From contig CANJLF010000016.1 in assembly GCA_947475295.1 (NCBI GenBank), forward strand, positions 1-64,000: a stretch of DNA of 64,000 nucleotides. Direction: 5' to 3'. How positions within the stretch are numbered: position 1 is the stretch's first letter; each line of letters starts with the position of its first letter. This stretch comes from Fidelibacterota bacterium. Its GTDB lineage: Bacteria; Pseudomonadota; Alphaproteobacteria; Rhodospirillales; Rhodospirillaceae. A model generated the notes under the pieces. It did not search any database. It was given only the letters and a program-made list of their open reading frames with translations, and was not told where the DNA came from. The position numbers were made by a program, and so were the translations under genes. Positions 41,267-49,209 of this stretch are shown in pieces.

Positions 41267-42190
41267 ATGACGCGAACAGCTTATCGCTCGATCTTTGCCA
41301 ATGGCACGGCCGAGGAACGCGCTGAGAATTTCAAGACCTATTTTGAATTTTCCACCAAGCTGTCCGGCGAGCTCATCGAGCCCGAGAAGGATCTGGTGCT
41401 CAAGCGCGCGAAGTTGAAGTGGTTTCAGGACAACCCGGTGCGCTCGAAGCAGCCGCTGCCCGATGCGGATAAGTTTTACCGCAATTACGTCGAGATGCAC
41501 GACGACCCCAATACGCTGGACAAGCGTACGCTGCTGCTCACCTGCGTCTATAAATTCGCCCGCCACGAATGGGTGGGCGTCACCGGCGCCTGGGATGCGA
41601 CGCCGACGCTGGCCAAGGCGCGCAACCTCGAAGACAAAATCAGCCGCTATCACCTGGCCGAGGAGTTCTGCCATGTGCGCTTGTTCCATGAGATGTTCCG
41701 CACCATGCAGCTCGAAGAGGTGCAATGGGTGCCGCTGGGACCGACCATGCAGGCGGTTTACCGCATGTTCCCCTATCTGCCGGGGTTCATCCTGGACCCG
41801 CCGGCTTTCATCACCGAACTGATGGGCATCGTCTTTTATCGCCACTTCGACGCTTTGCTGGACGTGTATTTTGGCGAAGAGCCCGAAGCCCGCGATCGTA
41901 TCCGTGCGCTTTTACGCGAAATTACCGTCGATGAAGTCTCCCACGCCGGCCAGCGCCGCAACTTCATCGGGCCCAAGGGGACAGCCTTCGCCAAACTGAC
42001 TTTACGGCCGCTGTTCAAAGCCTTCTTCCACGACATTAAGGGCTGCGAACTGATTTTCGACGTCGAACGCATGATCAAAGACGCCGAGGAATTCGATTAC
42101 TCGCTGATCGAGCCGGAGATGATGGCGCAAAGCTGGGTGCCCAGCTATTGCCTGATCGGCGAGGGCGCGCCGGCGGAAGCGGTGACTTAA
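41267..42190 (+). CDS. Possible ferritin-like diiron protein, 307 aa
   Basis: Soluble, mostly helical. Two E-x-x-H pairs stand out: YHLAEEFCHVRLFHEMF near residue 130 and ITVDEVSHAGQRRNF near 225, the arrangement of a four-helix-bundle diiron site (ferritin, rubrerythrin or ribonucleotide-reductase-like oxidases). HEWVGVTGAWD near 103 could add a ligand. No named family recognised. I chose ATG 41267 (GGGA 11 bases upstream) over the open extension to 41198. Single gene. The oxidase reading is inference. Confidence 0.65.
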   Translation: MTRTAYRSIFANGTAEERAENFKTYFEFSTKLSGELIEPEKDLVLKRAKLKWFQDNPVRSKQPLPDADKFYRNYVEMHDDPNTLDKRTLLLTCVYKFARHEWVGVTGAWDATPTLAKARNLEDKISRYHLAEEFCHVRLFHEMFRTMQLEEVQWVPLGPTMQAVYRMFPYLPGFILDPPAFITELMGIVFYRHFDALLDVYFGEEPEARDRIRALLREITVDEVSHAGQRRNFIGPKGTAFAKLTLRPLFKAFFHDIKGCELIFDVERMIKDAEEFDYSLIEPEMMAQSWVPSYCLIGEGAPAEAVT

Positions 42191-42332
42191 GGTCCCGAGT
42201 CGCGTTCGCCTCAAAGCTGCCGTGATTGCCTCACAAATACCTTGGGGTGTCCGCAACTCGGACGTGTTCCTCCCGTTATATCTGTGACAGGACCAGTTGC
42301 ACTTGGGCTGCTGGTTGTTTCGGAAAACGGTT

Positions 42333-42446
42333 ATGGAAAGTCTGGATCGCTTTTTTGATGTCTACGAACGGCTGATGCCGCGTCACTTCGGTGATGTTTT
42401 GGCAGCATTGATTCTGGCCAGCCTGGTAACCTGGATCGCCGTTTAG
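42333..42446 (+). CDS. Small membrane protein, 37 aa
   Basis: ATG 42333 to TAG 42444-42446: MESLDRFFDVYERLMPRHFG, then one membrane helix (DVLAALILASLVTWIAV) ending at the stop. Short single-helix proteins like this are common but the evidence is only the reading frame and helix. The rest of the 42191-42604 gap holds nothing I can identify. Confidence 0.4.
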   Translation: MESLDRFFDVYERLMPRHFGDVLAALILASLVTWIAV

Positions 42447-42604
42447 GCGACGGTCGTACGGTTAGCTGTTCGAAAAGGAATGCGCCGGAATTAGAGCCCG
42501 GCGTCCTTGAACGCGGCGAATACAAATTGGCTTCGCCGGCTCATTTCGGAAGAGACTGCGCGCGCGTGTCACACGTCGCGCCAATCCCCTACGTAAACAG
42601 TAAA

Positions 42605-44098
42605 TTACTTCCCAGCGCGGATCGCTTCGAAAGTGTCGTTCAGCGACTTCGACGCGGCATCCAGCGCGGCCGTCTTGTCAGCGGTCCAAGCCTTATCCTT
42701 CTGCAGCTGCGCCTGCTGATCCCGCAACATGTTCGCGACTTCCGAAGGCTGCGGACCGCCCATGGGCTTGGCTGAGGCCACCATGTTCTCGGCCGTCAAA
42801 GCGACGCGGAAGCGCGCCTCGGTCAGCGGGAAGCTGGTATCCGTCAGTTTAAAATCCTTGGCCGCCTGGGTAAAAATACGCTTGGCGTCGGCGTACTTGA
42901 TCTCGGCGGGACGCAGGCGGGCGCCCCGGCCGAACTCGACCATTTCAGAGGCGAAGTGGTGGCCGACGCGGAACGGCACACCGGCATCGCGTTGCAGAAT
43001 GTCGGCCAGTTCCGTGGTCACGGAATAGTCGGCGTTGACTTCGTCCAGCGCGCGCTTTTCGTTGAACAGCAGCCCGGGGATCATCGTCGAAACATCGTCG
43101 AGCATCGTGATGGCGCTGGTAAGCGCCCGCTCCGGCTCAGCGCCCTTGTAATCGTTCATGCCGGCCGTGACATTGTGAGCGTTCACAAAGAACAACATGG
43201 CATCGCCTACCGTGCGGCTGGAATCGAGGCGCAGCCTTTCCAGGGCCGTGGGATTGCGCTTCTGCGGCATGATGCTGCTGGTGCCGGTCAGCTCGCCCTC
43301 GGCGAGCAGGATCCAAGGCGTCGACATGTAATATTGCGCTTCGATATCGGATGCGAAGGTGCCGATGGACAGGGCCATGGACGCCGCCACCGACGAAATT
43401 TCCACGCCGGCGTCGATCGGCGCGATTTCGTTGGCGTCGAGCGAGTTGACGATGATGCCGTCGAAACCCATGAGCTGCGCGAGACGCTTGCGGTCGATCG
43501 GGAAGCTGGACGTGCCCAGCGCCGCCGAACCCATGGCCGACTGGTTTACGGTATTAAAGGCGGCGCGCAGGCGCGCGGAATCCCGCTCCAGGACTTCGGA
43601 ATAAGCGAGCAGATAATGGCCGAAGGAGATCGGCTGCGCCTGAACGCCGTGGGTATAGGAGGGAACCAGCGCATTGGGATATTTGGCAGCCCAGGTCAGC
43701 AGCGCGGCCCGAGTTTTATCGAGGCTGACCATGGTTGCCAGCAGTTTGTCCCGCTGCGAGAGGCGCCGGCTGACGGCGCCGATTTCCTGGCGGCTGCGGC
43801 CCGAGTGCAGGCGCGTAACATCCGGTCCGCCGACATTGATATACAGCGGCTCAACGGCGAGATAGTCGCCGGAGCGGAGCTTGGGATTGGCGTCGGCGTT
43901 TTTGGCAACGGTCGCGATGGACTCAGCGATCTGCTTGCCGAGCGGGCGCGGCACGATGCCGGTCTCGACGACCATCACGGTCGCGGCTTTGTTCAACTCG
44001 TTGAGGTAATAAAACGCGTCGCGGGGCCGCGCCTGCTGGGCGCTCGCAGGCATGACAAACGCCATCACGGTGACGCAAGACAGCAAATATTTGCGCAT
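42605..44098 (-). CDS. Exported argininosuccinate-lyase-like enzyme, 497 aa
   Basis: Fumarase/aspartase superfamily, argininosuccinate lyase type. The signature is GTSSIMPQKRNPTALERL near 282 (catalytic Ser loop) and the general-base region SYTHGVQAQPISFGHYLLAY near 150 has the His. LHSGRSRQEIGAVSRR near 97 matches the family start. The odd part is the N-terminus: MRKYLLSCVTVMAFVMPASA then QQARP is a clean signal peptide, so the enzyme should be periplasmic. ATG 44098 has GGGAG eight bases upstream. Argininosuccinate itself is not expected there; the natural substrate may be another amino-acid adduct. Single gene. Confidence 0.85.
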   Translation of the reverse strand: MRKYLLSCVTVMAFVMPASAQQARPRDAFYYLNELNKAATVMVVETGIVPRPLGKQIAESIATVAKNADANPKLRSGDYLAVEPLYINVGGPDVTRLHSGRSRQEIGAVSRRLSQRDKLLATMVSLDKTRAALLTWAAKYPNALVPSYTHGVQAQPISFGHYLLAYSEVLERDSARLRAAFNTVNQSAMGSAALGTSSFPIDRKRLAQLMGFDGIIVNSLDANEIAPIDAGVEISSVAASMALSIGTFASDIEAQYYMSTPWILLAEGELTGTSSIMPQKRNPTALERLRLDSSRTVGDAMLFFVNAHNVTAGMNDYKGAEPERALTSAITMLDDVSTMIPGLLFNEKRALDEVNADYSVTTELADILQRDAGVPFRVGHHFASEMVEFGRGARLRPAEIKYADAKRIFTQAAKDFKLTDTSFPLTEARFRVALTAENMVASAKPMGGPQPSEVANMLRDQQAQLQKDKAWTADKTAALDAASKSLNDTFEAIRAGK

Positions 44099-44185
44099 GG
44101 ACAATCTCCCCTGGTTAACTCCCGGAGAGAGTGTAGCGCGCCGACAATTCGGGCGCCAGCAGCACTGGGAACGCGTTACGGAATA

Positions 44186-45235
44186 TCAGAAGACGCGGTT
44201 AAACCACAGCATCGACAAAGTCACTGAGATCAGCGCCAAGGCGGCTGCCAGCGCCGAGAAGCCGGCGGTGATTTCGGTCTTGGTCTTTTCCATGATCAGC
44301 TGGGCGTTCATGGCCTCATAGATTTTCTTGAGCTCTGTGGCGTTGCCGGCGCGGAAATACTGTCCGCGCGTGAGATCGGCGATTGTCTGCAACGATTCTT
44401 CGTCCAGCTGCACGCGCATGGACCGGCCTTCATATCCCAAGGTCGTGCCTTCAACCGAGCCGACACCGACGGTGTAAACACGCACGCCGTGATCGGCGGC
44501 GATATGCGCCGACTCCATGGGATCGGGTCCGGTGGTGGTCTGGCCGTCGGTCAAGAGGATCACGACCGCCGATTGGTACGAGCCGGGAGGTACGACTTTC
44601 TTTTCAGCTTGTTCGGGGCTGCGGTCGTCGAGCGACGTGCCGCCCCGGCGGGCACCGCCGCGGCGTCGGAAGTCCGGCGTCTGAACTTCAAAGTTCTCGC
44701 CCGGGAAAAGCGTCTGCATGGCGACCAAGAGCCCGCTGCCGATGGCCGTGCCGCGTTGCGTCTGGAAGCGGTCGATGGCTTCGACCAGTTCTTCGCGGTT
44801 ATTGGTCGGCGGCTGCACAAGCAGGGCCGAGGCCGCGAAGGCGACGATGCCAATACGGGTATCGCGCGGCTGTTCCTCGATAAACGCCTTGGCAGCGGCC
44901 TGGGCCGCGGCGATGCGCGTCGGCTCCACGTCCTCGGCGCGCATGCTGCCTGAGACGTCCATGACCAGGATCACGGTCGAGCGCTGCGATGGCAAGGTCA
45001 CGACGGCGGCAGGCCGCGCGATGGCGGCGATCATCACGGTCAGCGCCGCCAGAAACAGGATCGGCGGCACGTGGCGGCGGAATCCGGCCCCGATCCCCAT
45101 GGCATCTTTCACCATGGTGAGGGCGGCGTAACGCACAGCGGTCTTTTTCTTCCGCCGCAACATTAAAAGATAGAGTCCAACAAGCGCCGGAACGGCGAGA
45201 AGGAGCCACAGGAGGTTGGGCCAAAGGAATGTCAT
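44186..45235 (-). CDS. VWA-domain membrane protein (BatA-like), 349 aa
   Basis: Third gene of a MoxR-DUF58-VWA operon. Two N-terminal membrane helices (NLLWLLLAVPALVGLYLLML, PPILFLAALTVMIAAIA) and one at the C-terminus (ALAAALALISVTLSMLWFN) hold a von Willebrand factor A domain (residues 85-300) in the periplasm. The metal-ion site is intact: DVSGSMRAEDV (D-x-S-x-S) and later ILLTDGQTTTG. Starts overlap the DUF58 stop by four bases. Such operons are linked to envelope stress and metal insertion in other bacteria; the target here is unknown. Confidence 0.88.
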   Translation of the reverse strand: MTFLWPNLLWLLLAVPALVGLYLLMLRRKKKTAVRYAALTMVKDAMGIGAGFRRHVPPILFLAALTVMIAAIARPAAVVTLPSQRSTVILVMDVSGSMRAEDVEPTRIAAAQAAAKAFIEEQPRDTRIGIVAFAASALLVQPPTNNREELVEAIDRFQTQRGTAIGSGLLVAMQTLFPGENFEVQTPDFRRRGGARRGGTSLDDRSPEQAEKKVVPPGSYQSAVVILLTDGQTTTGPDPMESAHIAADHGVRVYTVGVGSVEGTTLGYEGRSMRVQLDEESLQTIADLTRGQYFRAGNATELKKIYEAMNAQLIMEKTKTEITAGFSALAAALALISVTLSMLWFNRVF

Positions 45236-46209
45236 GCGCGCGTGTCCCCACGGAATTCTTGTGTTTGAGCCTCGAGGTGGCGGGGCATGCCGCCGCCTGC
45301 GGCGATCTGGCTTCTGCGCTTGCGCAGGTCGGCGAAACGCAGGATCACATCGACAAGGTCATCGCCGGTCGACAGTTCCAAAGCATCGACGCCGGCCTTG
45401 CCGAAAGAGGCTCTAAGCGACGCTTCGCGCTTTTCCGCCAGCGCCGCAAAGCGCCGCCGGAAGCCGCGATCATGCGTATCGACAAAAATCTGTTCACCGG
45501 TCTCGGCATCCTGCATCACCAAGAGACCCAGATCGGGCAATTCCATTTCCAGCTGGTCGAAAAGGCGCACCGCCAGCACTTCATGACGCATGACCAGGTG
45601 AGCGAGGGCTTCTGTCCAGCCCGGCGCGCTGATGAAGTCGGAGACCACGAACACGATGGAACGGCGTTTAACCAGTGTCAGGGCGCCTTTGAGAAAGTCA
45701 CCGAGATTGGTTTCGGGCGCCTTGGGTAATTGGGGAAACGTCCTGAGGGAATTGAGGATGTGCAGGACGTGGCGCCGGCCGGTGCGCGGCGGAATTACCA
45801 TGTCGATCCCGGCTTTGGCGCCGCCGCTATAAAGCAGCGCGCCGACCCGGTTGCCGTGGCGGGTCAAAAGGCGCGAGATCACGCCGACGAAGTCCATCAG
45901 CACTTCGCGTTTTCGGGTCTCCTCGGACCCGAAATCGATGGAGGGCGAGATGTCCAAAAGGAACCACGCCGTAACTTCGCGGTCTTCGTTGTATTGCCGC
46001 ACATAGGGCTGTTGCAGCCGGGCGGTAACGTTCCAATCGATATGGCGGACGTCGTCGTGCAGCTGGTACTCGCGCAATCCCGCGAGGTCCAGGCCGAAGC
46101 CTCTGAATAACGTCCGATAGTCGCCGTGGAGCACACCGTCCAGCCTGCGTAGGACGGTCCACTCTAGGCGGCGGAGGACCGTCTCAGACGTGGGCAGCGA
46201 CTTTGGCAT
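45232..46209 (-). CDS. DUF58 domain protein, 325 aa
   Basis: DUF58 family, a degenerate VWA-like domain that partners MoxR ATPases. RDYQLHDDVRHIDWNVTARL-type motif is present as RHIDWNVTARLQQPYVRQY near 57, with WFLLDISPSIDFGSEETRKR next (the D-x-S-x-S remnant). Soluble. It overlaps the moxR stop by 26 bases and the VWA start by four, so the three genes are one coupled operon. Confidence 0.88.
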   Translation of the reverse strand: MPKSLPTSETVLRRLEWTVLRRLDGVLHGDYRTLFRGFGLDLAGLREYQLHDDVRHIDWNVTARLQQPYVRQYNEDREVTAWFLLDISPSIDFGSEETRKREVLMDFVGVISRLLTRHGNRVGALLYSGGAKAGIDMVIPPRTGRRHVLHILNSLRTFPQLPKAPETNLGDFLKGALTLVKRRSIVFVVSDFISAPGWTEALAHLVMRHEVLAVRLFDQLEMELPDLGLLVMQDAETGEQIFVDTHDRGFRRRFAALAEKREASLRASFGKAGVDALELSTGDDLVDVILRFADLRKRRSQIAAGGGMPRHLEAQTQEFRGDTRA

Positions 46210-47200
46210 GGGTCTCCAGCGGCTTTTCGGGAGCCGTAATGTGGGACATGACGCGGGCCACTATTTGATCGGCGCTGACACCGTCGGACAGGGCTTCGTA
46301 CGACAACACAAGGCGATGGCGGAACACGTCGGTGACGAGGTCGGTAACGTCTTCGGGCAGCACATAAGAGCGTCCGCGCAAGTACGACAGCGCACGAGCG
46401 CCCTCGATCAGATGGATGGGCGCGCGCGGGGAAACGCCGAACTGCAGATAGCGCGCGACGTCGGGAACATTGTATTTGTCGGGATTGCGCGTGGCGGCGG
46501 CCAGCTTGACCGCGTATTGGATCAGCGAGGGATCGACATAGGACATCTGGCATTCTTTCTGCAACGCCAGCAGCTGGTCGGTCGTGCAGATGGACGCCAC
46601 GGTGTGCGCGACGCCGGTGACGCGTCCGACGATCACGAATTCCTCTTCCTCGGTCGGATAACCCACCAGCACCTTCATCATGAAGCGGTCGACCTGGGCT
46701 TCGGGCAGCGGATAGGTGCCTTCGGTCTCGATCGGGTTCTGGGTGGCCATGACCAGGAAGGGTGAGGGAACTTTGTGTGTTTCACCGGCGATGGTGACCT
46801 GGCGCTCCTGCATGACTTCCAGAAGCGCGCTCTGCACCTTGGCGGGTGCCCTGTTGATTTCGTCGGCCAGCAGCAGATTAGTGAACACCGGACCCAAGGA
46901 GGTCGCGAATTCGCCACTCTTCTGGTTGTAGATGCGCGTGCCGACAAGGTCGGCCGGCACCAGATCGGGTGTGAATTGGATGCGTTTGAACTGGCCGCGC
47001 AGCGTCTTGGCCAGCGTGTTCACGGTCAGGGTTTTCGCCAATCCCGGCACGCCTTCCACCAGCAGATGGCCCTCGGCGAGGATCGCGACCAGGACGCGTT
47101 CCAGAAAATGATCCTGGCCGACAATGACCTTCTTCACTTCATACAGGACGCGCTGCATCAGCGTGGAAACTTCGGCGCCGTTGGGGGCTATATCGGTCAT
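46184..47200 (-). CDS. moxR: MoxR-family AAA+ ATPase, 338 aa
   Basis: AAA+ chaperone-like ATPase. Walker A is GVPGLAKT at 50-57, Walker B LLLADEINRAPAKVQ near 110, sensor 1 in VMATQNPIETEGTYPLPEAQ, and sensor 2/arginine region GVSPRAPIHLIEGARALSYL near 265. First gene of the MoxR-DUF58-VWA operon; there are 34 bases between it and the protease gene upstream, which may belong to the same transcript. Probable role: remodelling or metal insertion for envelope proteins. Confidence 0.9.
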   Translation of the reverse strand: MTDIAPNGAEVSTLMQRVLYEVKKVIVGQDHFLERVLVAILAEGHLLVEGVPGLAKTLTVNTLAKTLRGQFKRIQFTPDLVPADLVGTRIYNQKSGEFATSLGPVFTNLLLADEINRAPAKVQSALLEVMQERQVTIAGETHKVPSPFLVMATQNPIETEGTYPLPEAQVDRFMMKVLVGYPTEEEEFVIVGRVTGVAHTVASICTTDQLLALQKECQMSYVDPSLIQYAVKLAAATRNPDKYNVPDVARYLQFGVSPRAPIHLIEGARALSYLRGRSYVLPEDVTDLVTDVFRHRLVLSYEALSDGVSADQIVARVMSHITAPEKPLETHAKVAAHV

Positions 47201-47234
47201 GAGATTCCCTTGGGGTTTCGTTGGTTTGGAGTCA

Positions 47235-48176
47235 TTAGAAGGGCGATACGCCGGCGGCGGCGGCGGCGTTCTCGATCGGCACCGCGAAGCCGATGCCGAC
47301 GAAGACGCGCTGGTCAGTCGGGTTCAGGATGGCGGTGACGATGCCGACGACTTCGCCGTCCGCCGTCACGAGCGGGCCGCCTGAATTGCCGGGATTTGCG
47401 GCAGCATCGAACTGGATCAGGTTGGTTAGCGTCTTTTTGCCCCTGGGCGAGATGTAATCGCGCCGCAGGCCTGAGACGATGCCCGAGGACACGGAAGGAC
47501 CGATGCCGAAGGGATTTCCGACAGCGATCACCTCATCGCCCGGTCGAAGTCCGCGCGTCGAACGCAGCGTCGCCGGTTTCAGATCGTCGGGAACGGTGTC
47601 GGTCTTGAGCACAGCCAGATCGTCCTCGGGCTGCACCGAGACCACATGTGCGTCCGACTTGGTGCCGTCGAAGAAGGTCACCGAAATGCGCTCGGCGCCG
47701 GCGACGACGTGAATGTTGGTGAGAATGGTGCCGCTTTCCTCGATGACGACGCCGGTGCCCACGGCCCGTTCGACATCGTCGCTGTTTTCCATGCCGACCT
47801 GATTCACGCGCACGACCGACGGCCGGATGATGTCGTAGGCTACCGAGGCATGAGACGGAGGCATCGGCTGCTTTTCAAGGGTGTGCAGGACCGCGCCGTC
47901 TATATCGCGCTGGGTCAGCTTGCGCGGTGCGGTGAGGCTTGTATAGCCGGCGACGATCGCCAAGGTCAGCAGGCTCGTGGCGACGAGCGACAAAGGCCGG
48001 GCGTAGCGAGTGGAAAAACGCCGCCAGGCGGCAACAACGCGCGGCGGCGGCGCCGGCGGTTCAGCCGGAATGTCCGCGGCGGCGGAAGCGACCGACCGCG
48101 AGGCTGCGGTTTGTCCCAGCTGGGGGGCATAAGGGCCCTGTCGGCGGGACTGACTGTAGAGCGTGACGCGCTTCAT
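47235..48176 (-). CDS. Membrane-anchored trypsin-like serine protease (S1C, HtrA-type), 313 aa
   Basis: Cytoplasmic Pro-rich N-terminus, one helix near 63-82 (LSLVATSLLTLAIVAGYTSL), then a periplasmic protease domain. The triad is complete: His156 (TNIHVVAG), Asp186 (DDLAVLKTD) and Ser265 (NPGNSGGPLV). There is no PDZ domain, unlike DegP/DegS, so regulation must differ. It lies 34 bases upstream of moxR on the same strand. A 400-base divergent region separates it from hpnM. Confidence 0.88.
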   Translation of the reverse strand: MKRVTLYSQSRRQGPYAPQLGQTAASRSVASAAADIPAEPPAPPPRVVAAWRRFSTRYARPLSLVATSLLTLAIVAGYTSLTAPRKLTQRDIDGAVLHTLEKQPMPPSHASVAYDIIRPSVVRVNQVGMENSDDVERAVGTGVVIEESGTILTNIHVVAGAERISVTFFDGTKSDAHVVSVQPEDDLAVLKTDTVPDDLKPATLRSTRGLRPGDEVIAVGNPFGIGPSVSSGIVSGLRRDYISPRGKKTLTNLIQFDAAANPGNSGGPLVTADGEVVGIVTAILNPTDQRVFVGIGFAVPIENAAAAAGVSPF

Positions 48177-48576
48177 CTAGGGCAGCTCCCGCGAATGAAC
48201 CCTCTCAGTGTCGCGATACCAAAGTTCTGCTCTGTTACGAAAACCTCGAGGAACCTCGAAATCAACCACACCAGTCCTCAAGCGTATTCAAATTTCCAAG
48301 GAACACAAAGGAGTTTTCGTTAACTTATGTGACAGACCTTGGGACGCGTATGATCGCCCGGCCCGCCCCTATGGACCGGTGCGTGTCGGCCCTGGGTTAT
48401 GGCGGTTCTTCAAGTGGTTACCTGGGGCCCATGGGCCATTGATGGAACATTGTATCAGGCTTTGGCTTACATTCCTGACCCGGCTGGATGGGGTAGGTAC
48501 AGAGTGGTGTACGTTTTCGGCCCCAAAAATGACAATTATCTCCAGTCTACTAGCAGCCTAACAAAGGGAGTCGGTG
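48177..48576. other. 400-base divergent intergenic region between the protease gene and hpnM
   Basis: Should contain promoters for both genes. There are open frames on the plus strand (for example 48399-48680) but they lack an RBS and run into hpnM in another frame, so I do not call them. No terminator or repeat seen. Confidence 0.45.
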
Positions 48577-49209
48577 ATGGTTCGCAGCGTATTCTTAAGG
48601 ATGGTCGGCGGCCTCGCGGCGGTTATTTTCGGTTTGGGCCTCGGCAGCGCTGCGTCCGCGCAAGATGCGGCCACGCCTAAGGCCGTGGTCGAGCGGTTCC
48701 ACTTTGCGCTGATCGACGGCATGAAGAAAGGCAAGGAGCTTGGCTTTGCCGGTCGACACGCCAAGCTGGAGCCGGTGGTGAGGGAGGCTTTCGACGCCGA
48801 AGCCATGGCGCGAATTTCGACCGGCGCCGCGTGGGCGAAAATGTCCGACGCCGAGCATGGCGAGATTGTCGCGGCGTTTATCACCTGGACCGTTGCCAGC
48901 TACGCCGGCAACTTTGCCGCTTATGACGGCGAGACCTTTGTCACCAAGGGCGAGACGCCGGACGACGGCAAAGGCAACGTGCTTGTGAACACGCAGTTGA
49001 ATCCCAAAGGCATGGCGCCGGTGTTGTTCAACTACCGGCTGCATAAAGTCGGTGCGGCCTGGAAGATTTTCGACATCTATCTCGACGGCGCTGTCAGCCA
49101 ATTGGCGATGCGCCGCGCCGAATTCGCCGCCGTGCTGGCCAAGGGCACCGCCGCCGATCTGGTGGCGCACATGAAACGCCTGACAGCGGAGGCGGATAAA
49201 GGCGTCTAA
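48577..49209 (+). CDS. hpnM: Hopanoid-associated MlaC-like periplasmic protein HpnM
   Basis: Member of the MlaC/Ttg2D lipid-carrier family in the HpnM branch. Signal peptide at residues 1-29 (GGLAAVIFGLGLGSAASAQD). The mature domain matches: AVVERFHFALIDGMKKGKEL, LEPVVREAFDAEAMARIS, ITWTVASYAGNFAAYDGETF and FDIYLDGAVSQLAMRRAEFA. It is thought to carry hopanoids through the periplasm. AAAGGGAG lies six bases before ATG 48577 (GTG 48574 is too close). Its stop overlaps by four bases with the stop of hpnN on the other strand, so the two are convergent rather than in one operon. Confidence 0.88.
   Translation: MVRSVFLRMVGGLAAVIFGLGLGSAASAQDAATPKAVVERFHFALIDGMKKGKELGFAGRHAKLEPVVREAFDAEAMARISTGAAWAKMSDAEHGEIVAAFITWTVASYAGNFAAYDGETFVTKGETPDDGKGNVLVNTQLNPKGMAPVLFNYRLHKVGAAWKIFDIYLDGAVSQLAMRRAEFAAVLAKGTAADLVAHMKRLTAEADKGV

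Noticed and set aside
42956-44227. 423-codon frame antisense to the argininosuccinate-lyase-like gene
   Set aside because: Arg/His/Gly-rich shadow; the lyase signature is on the other strand.
48208-48680. Plus-strand frames in the protease/hpnM gap
   Set aside because: No RBS and one runs through the start of hpnM in another frame; composition not convincing.
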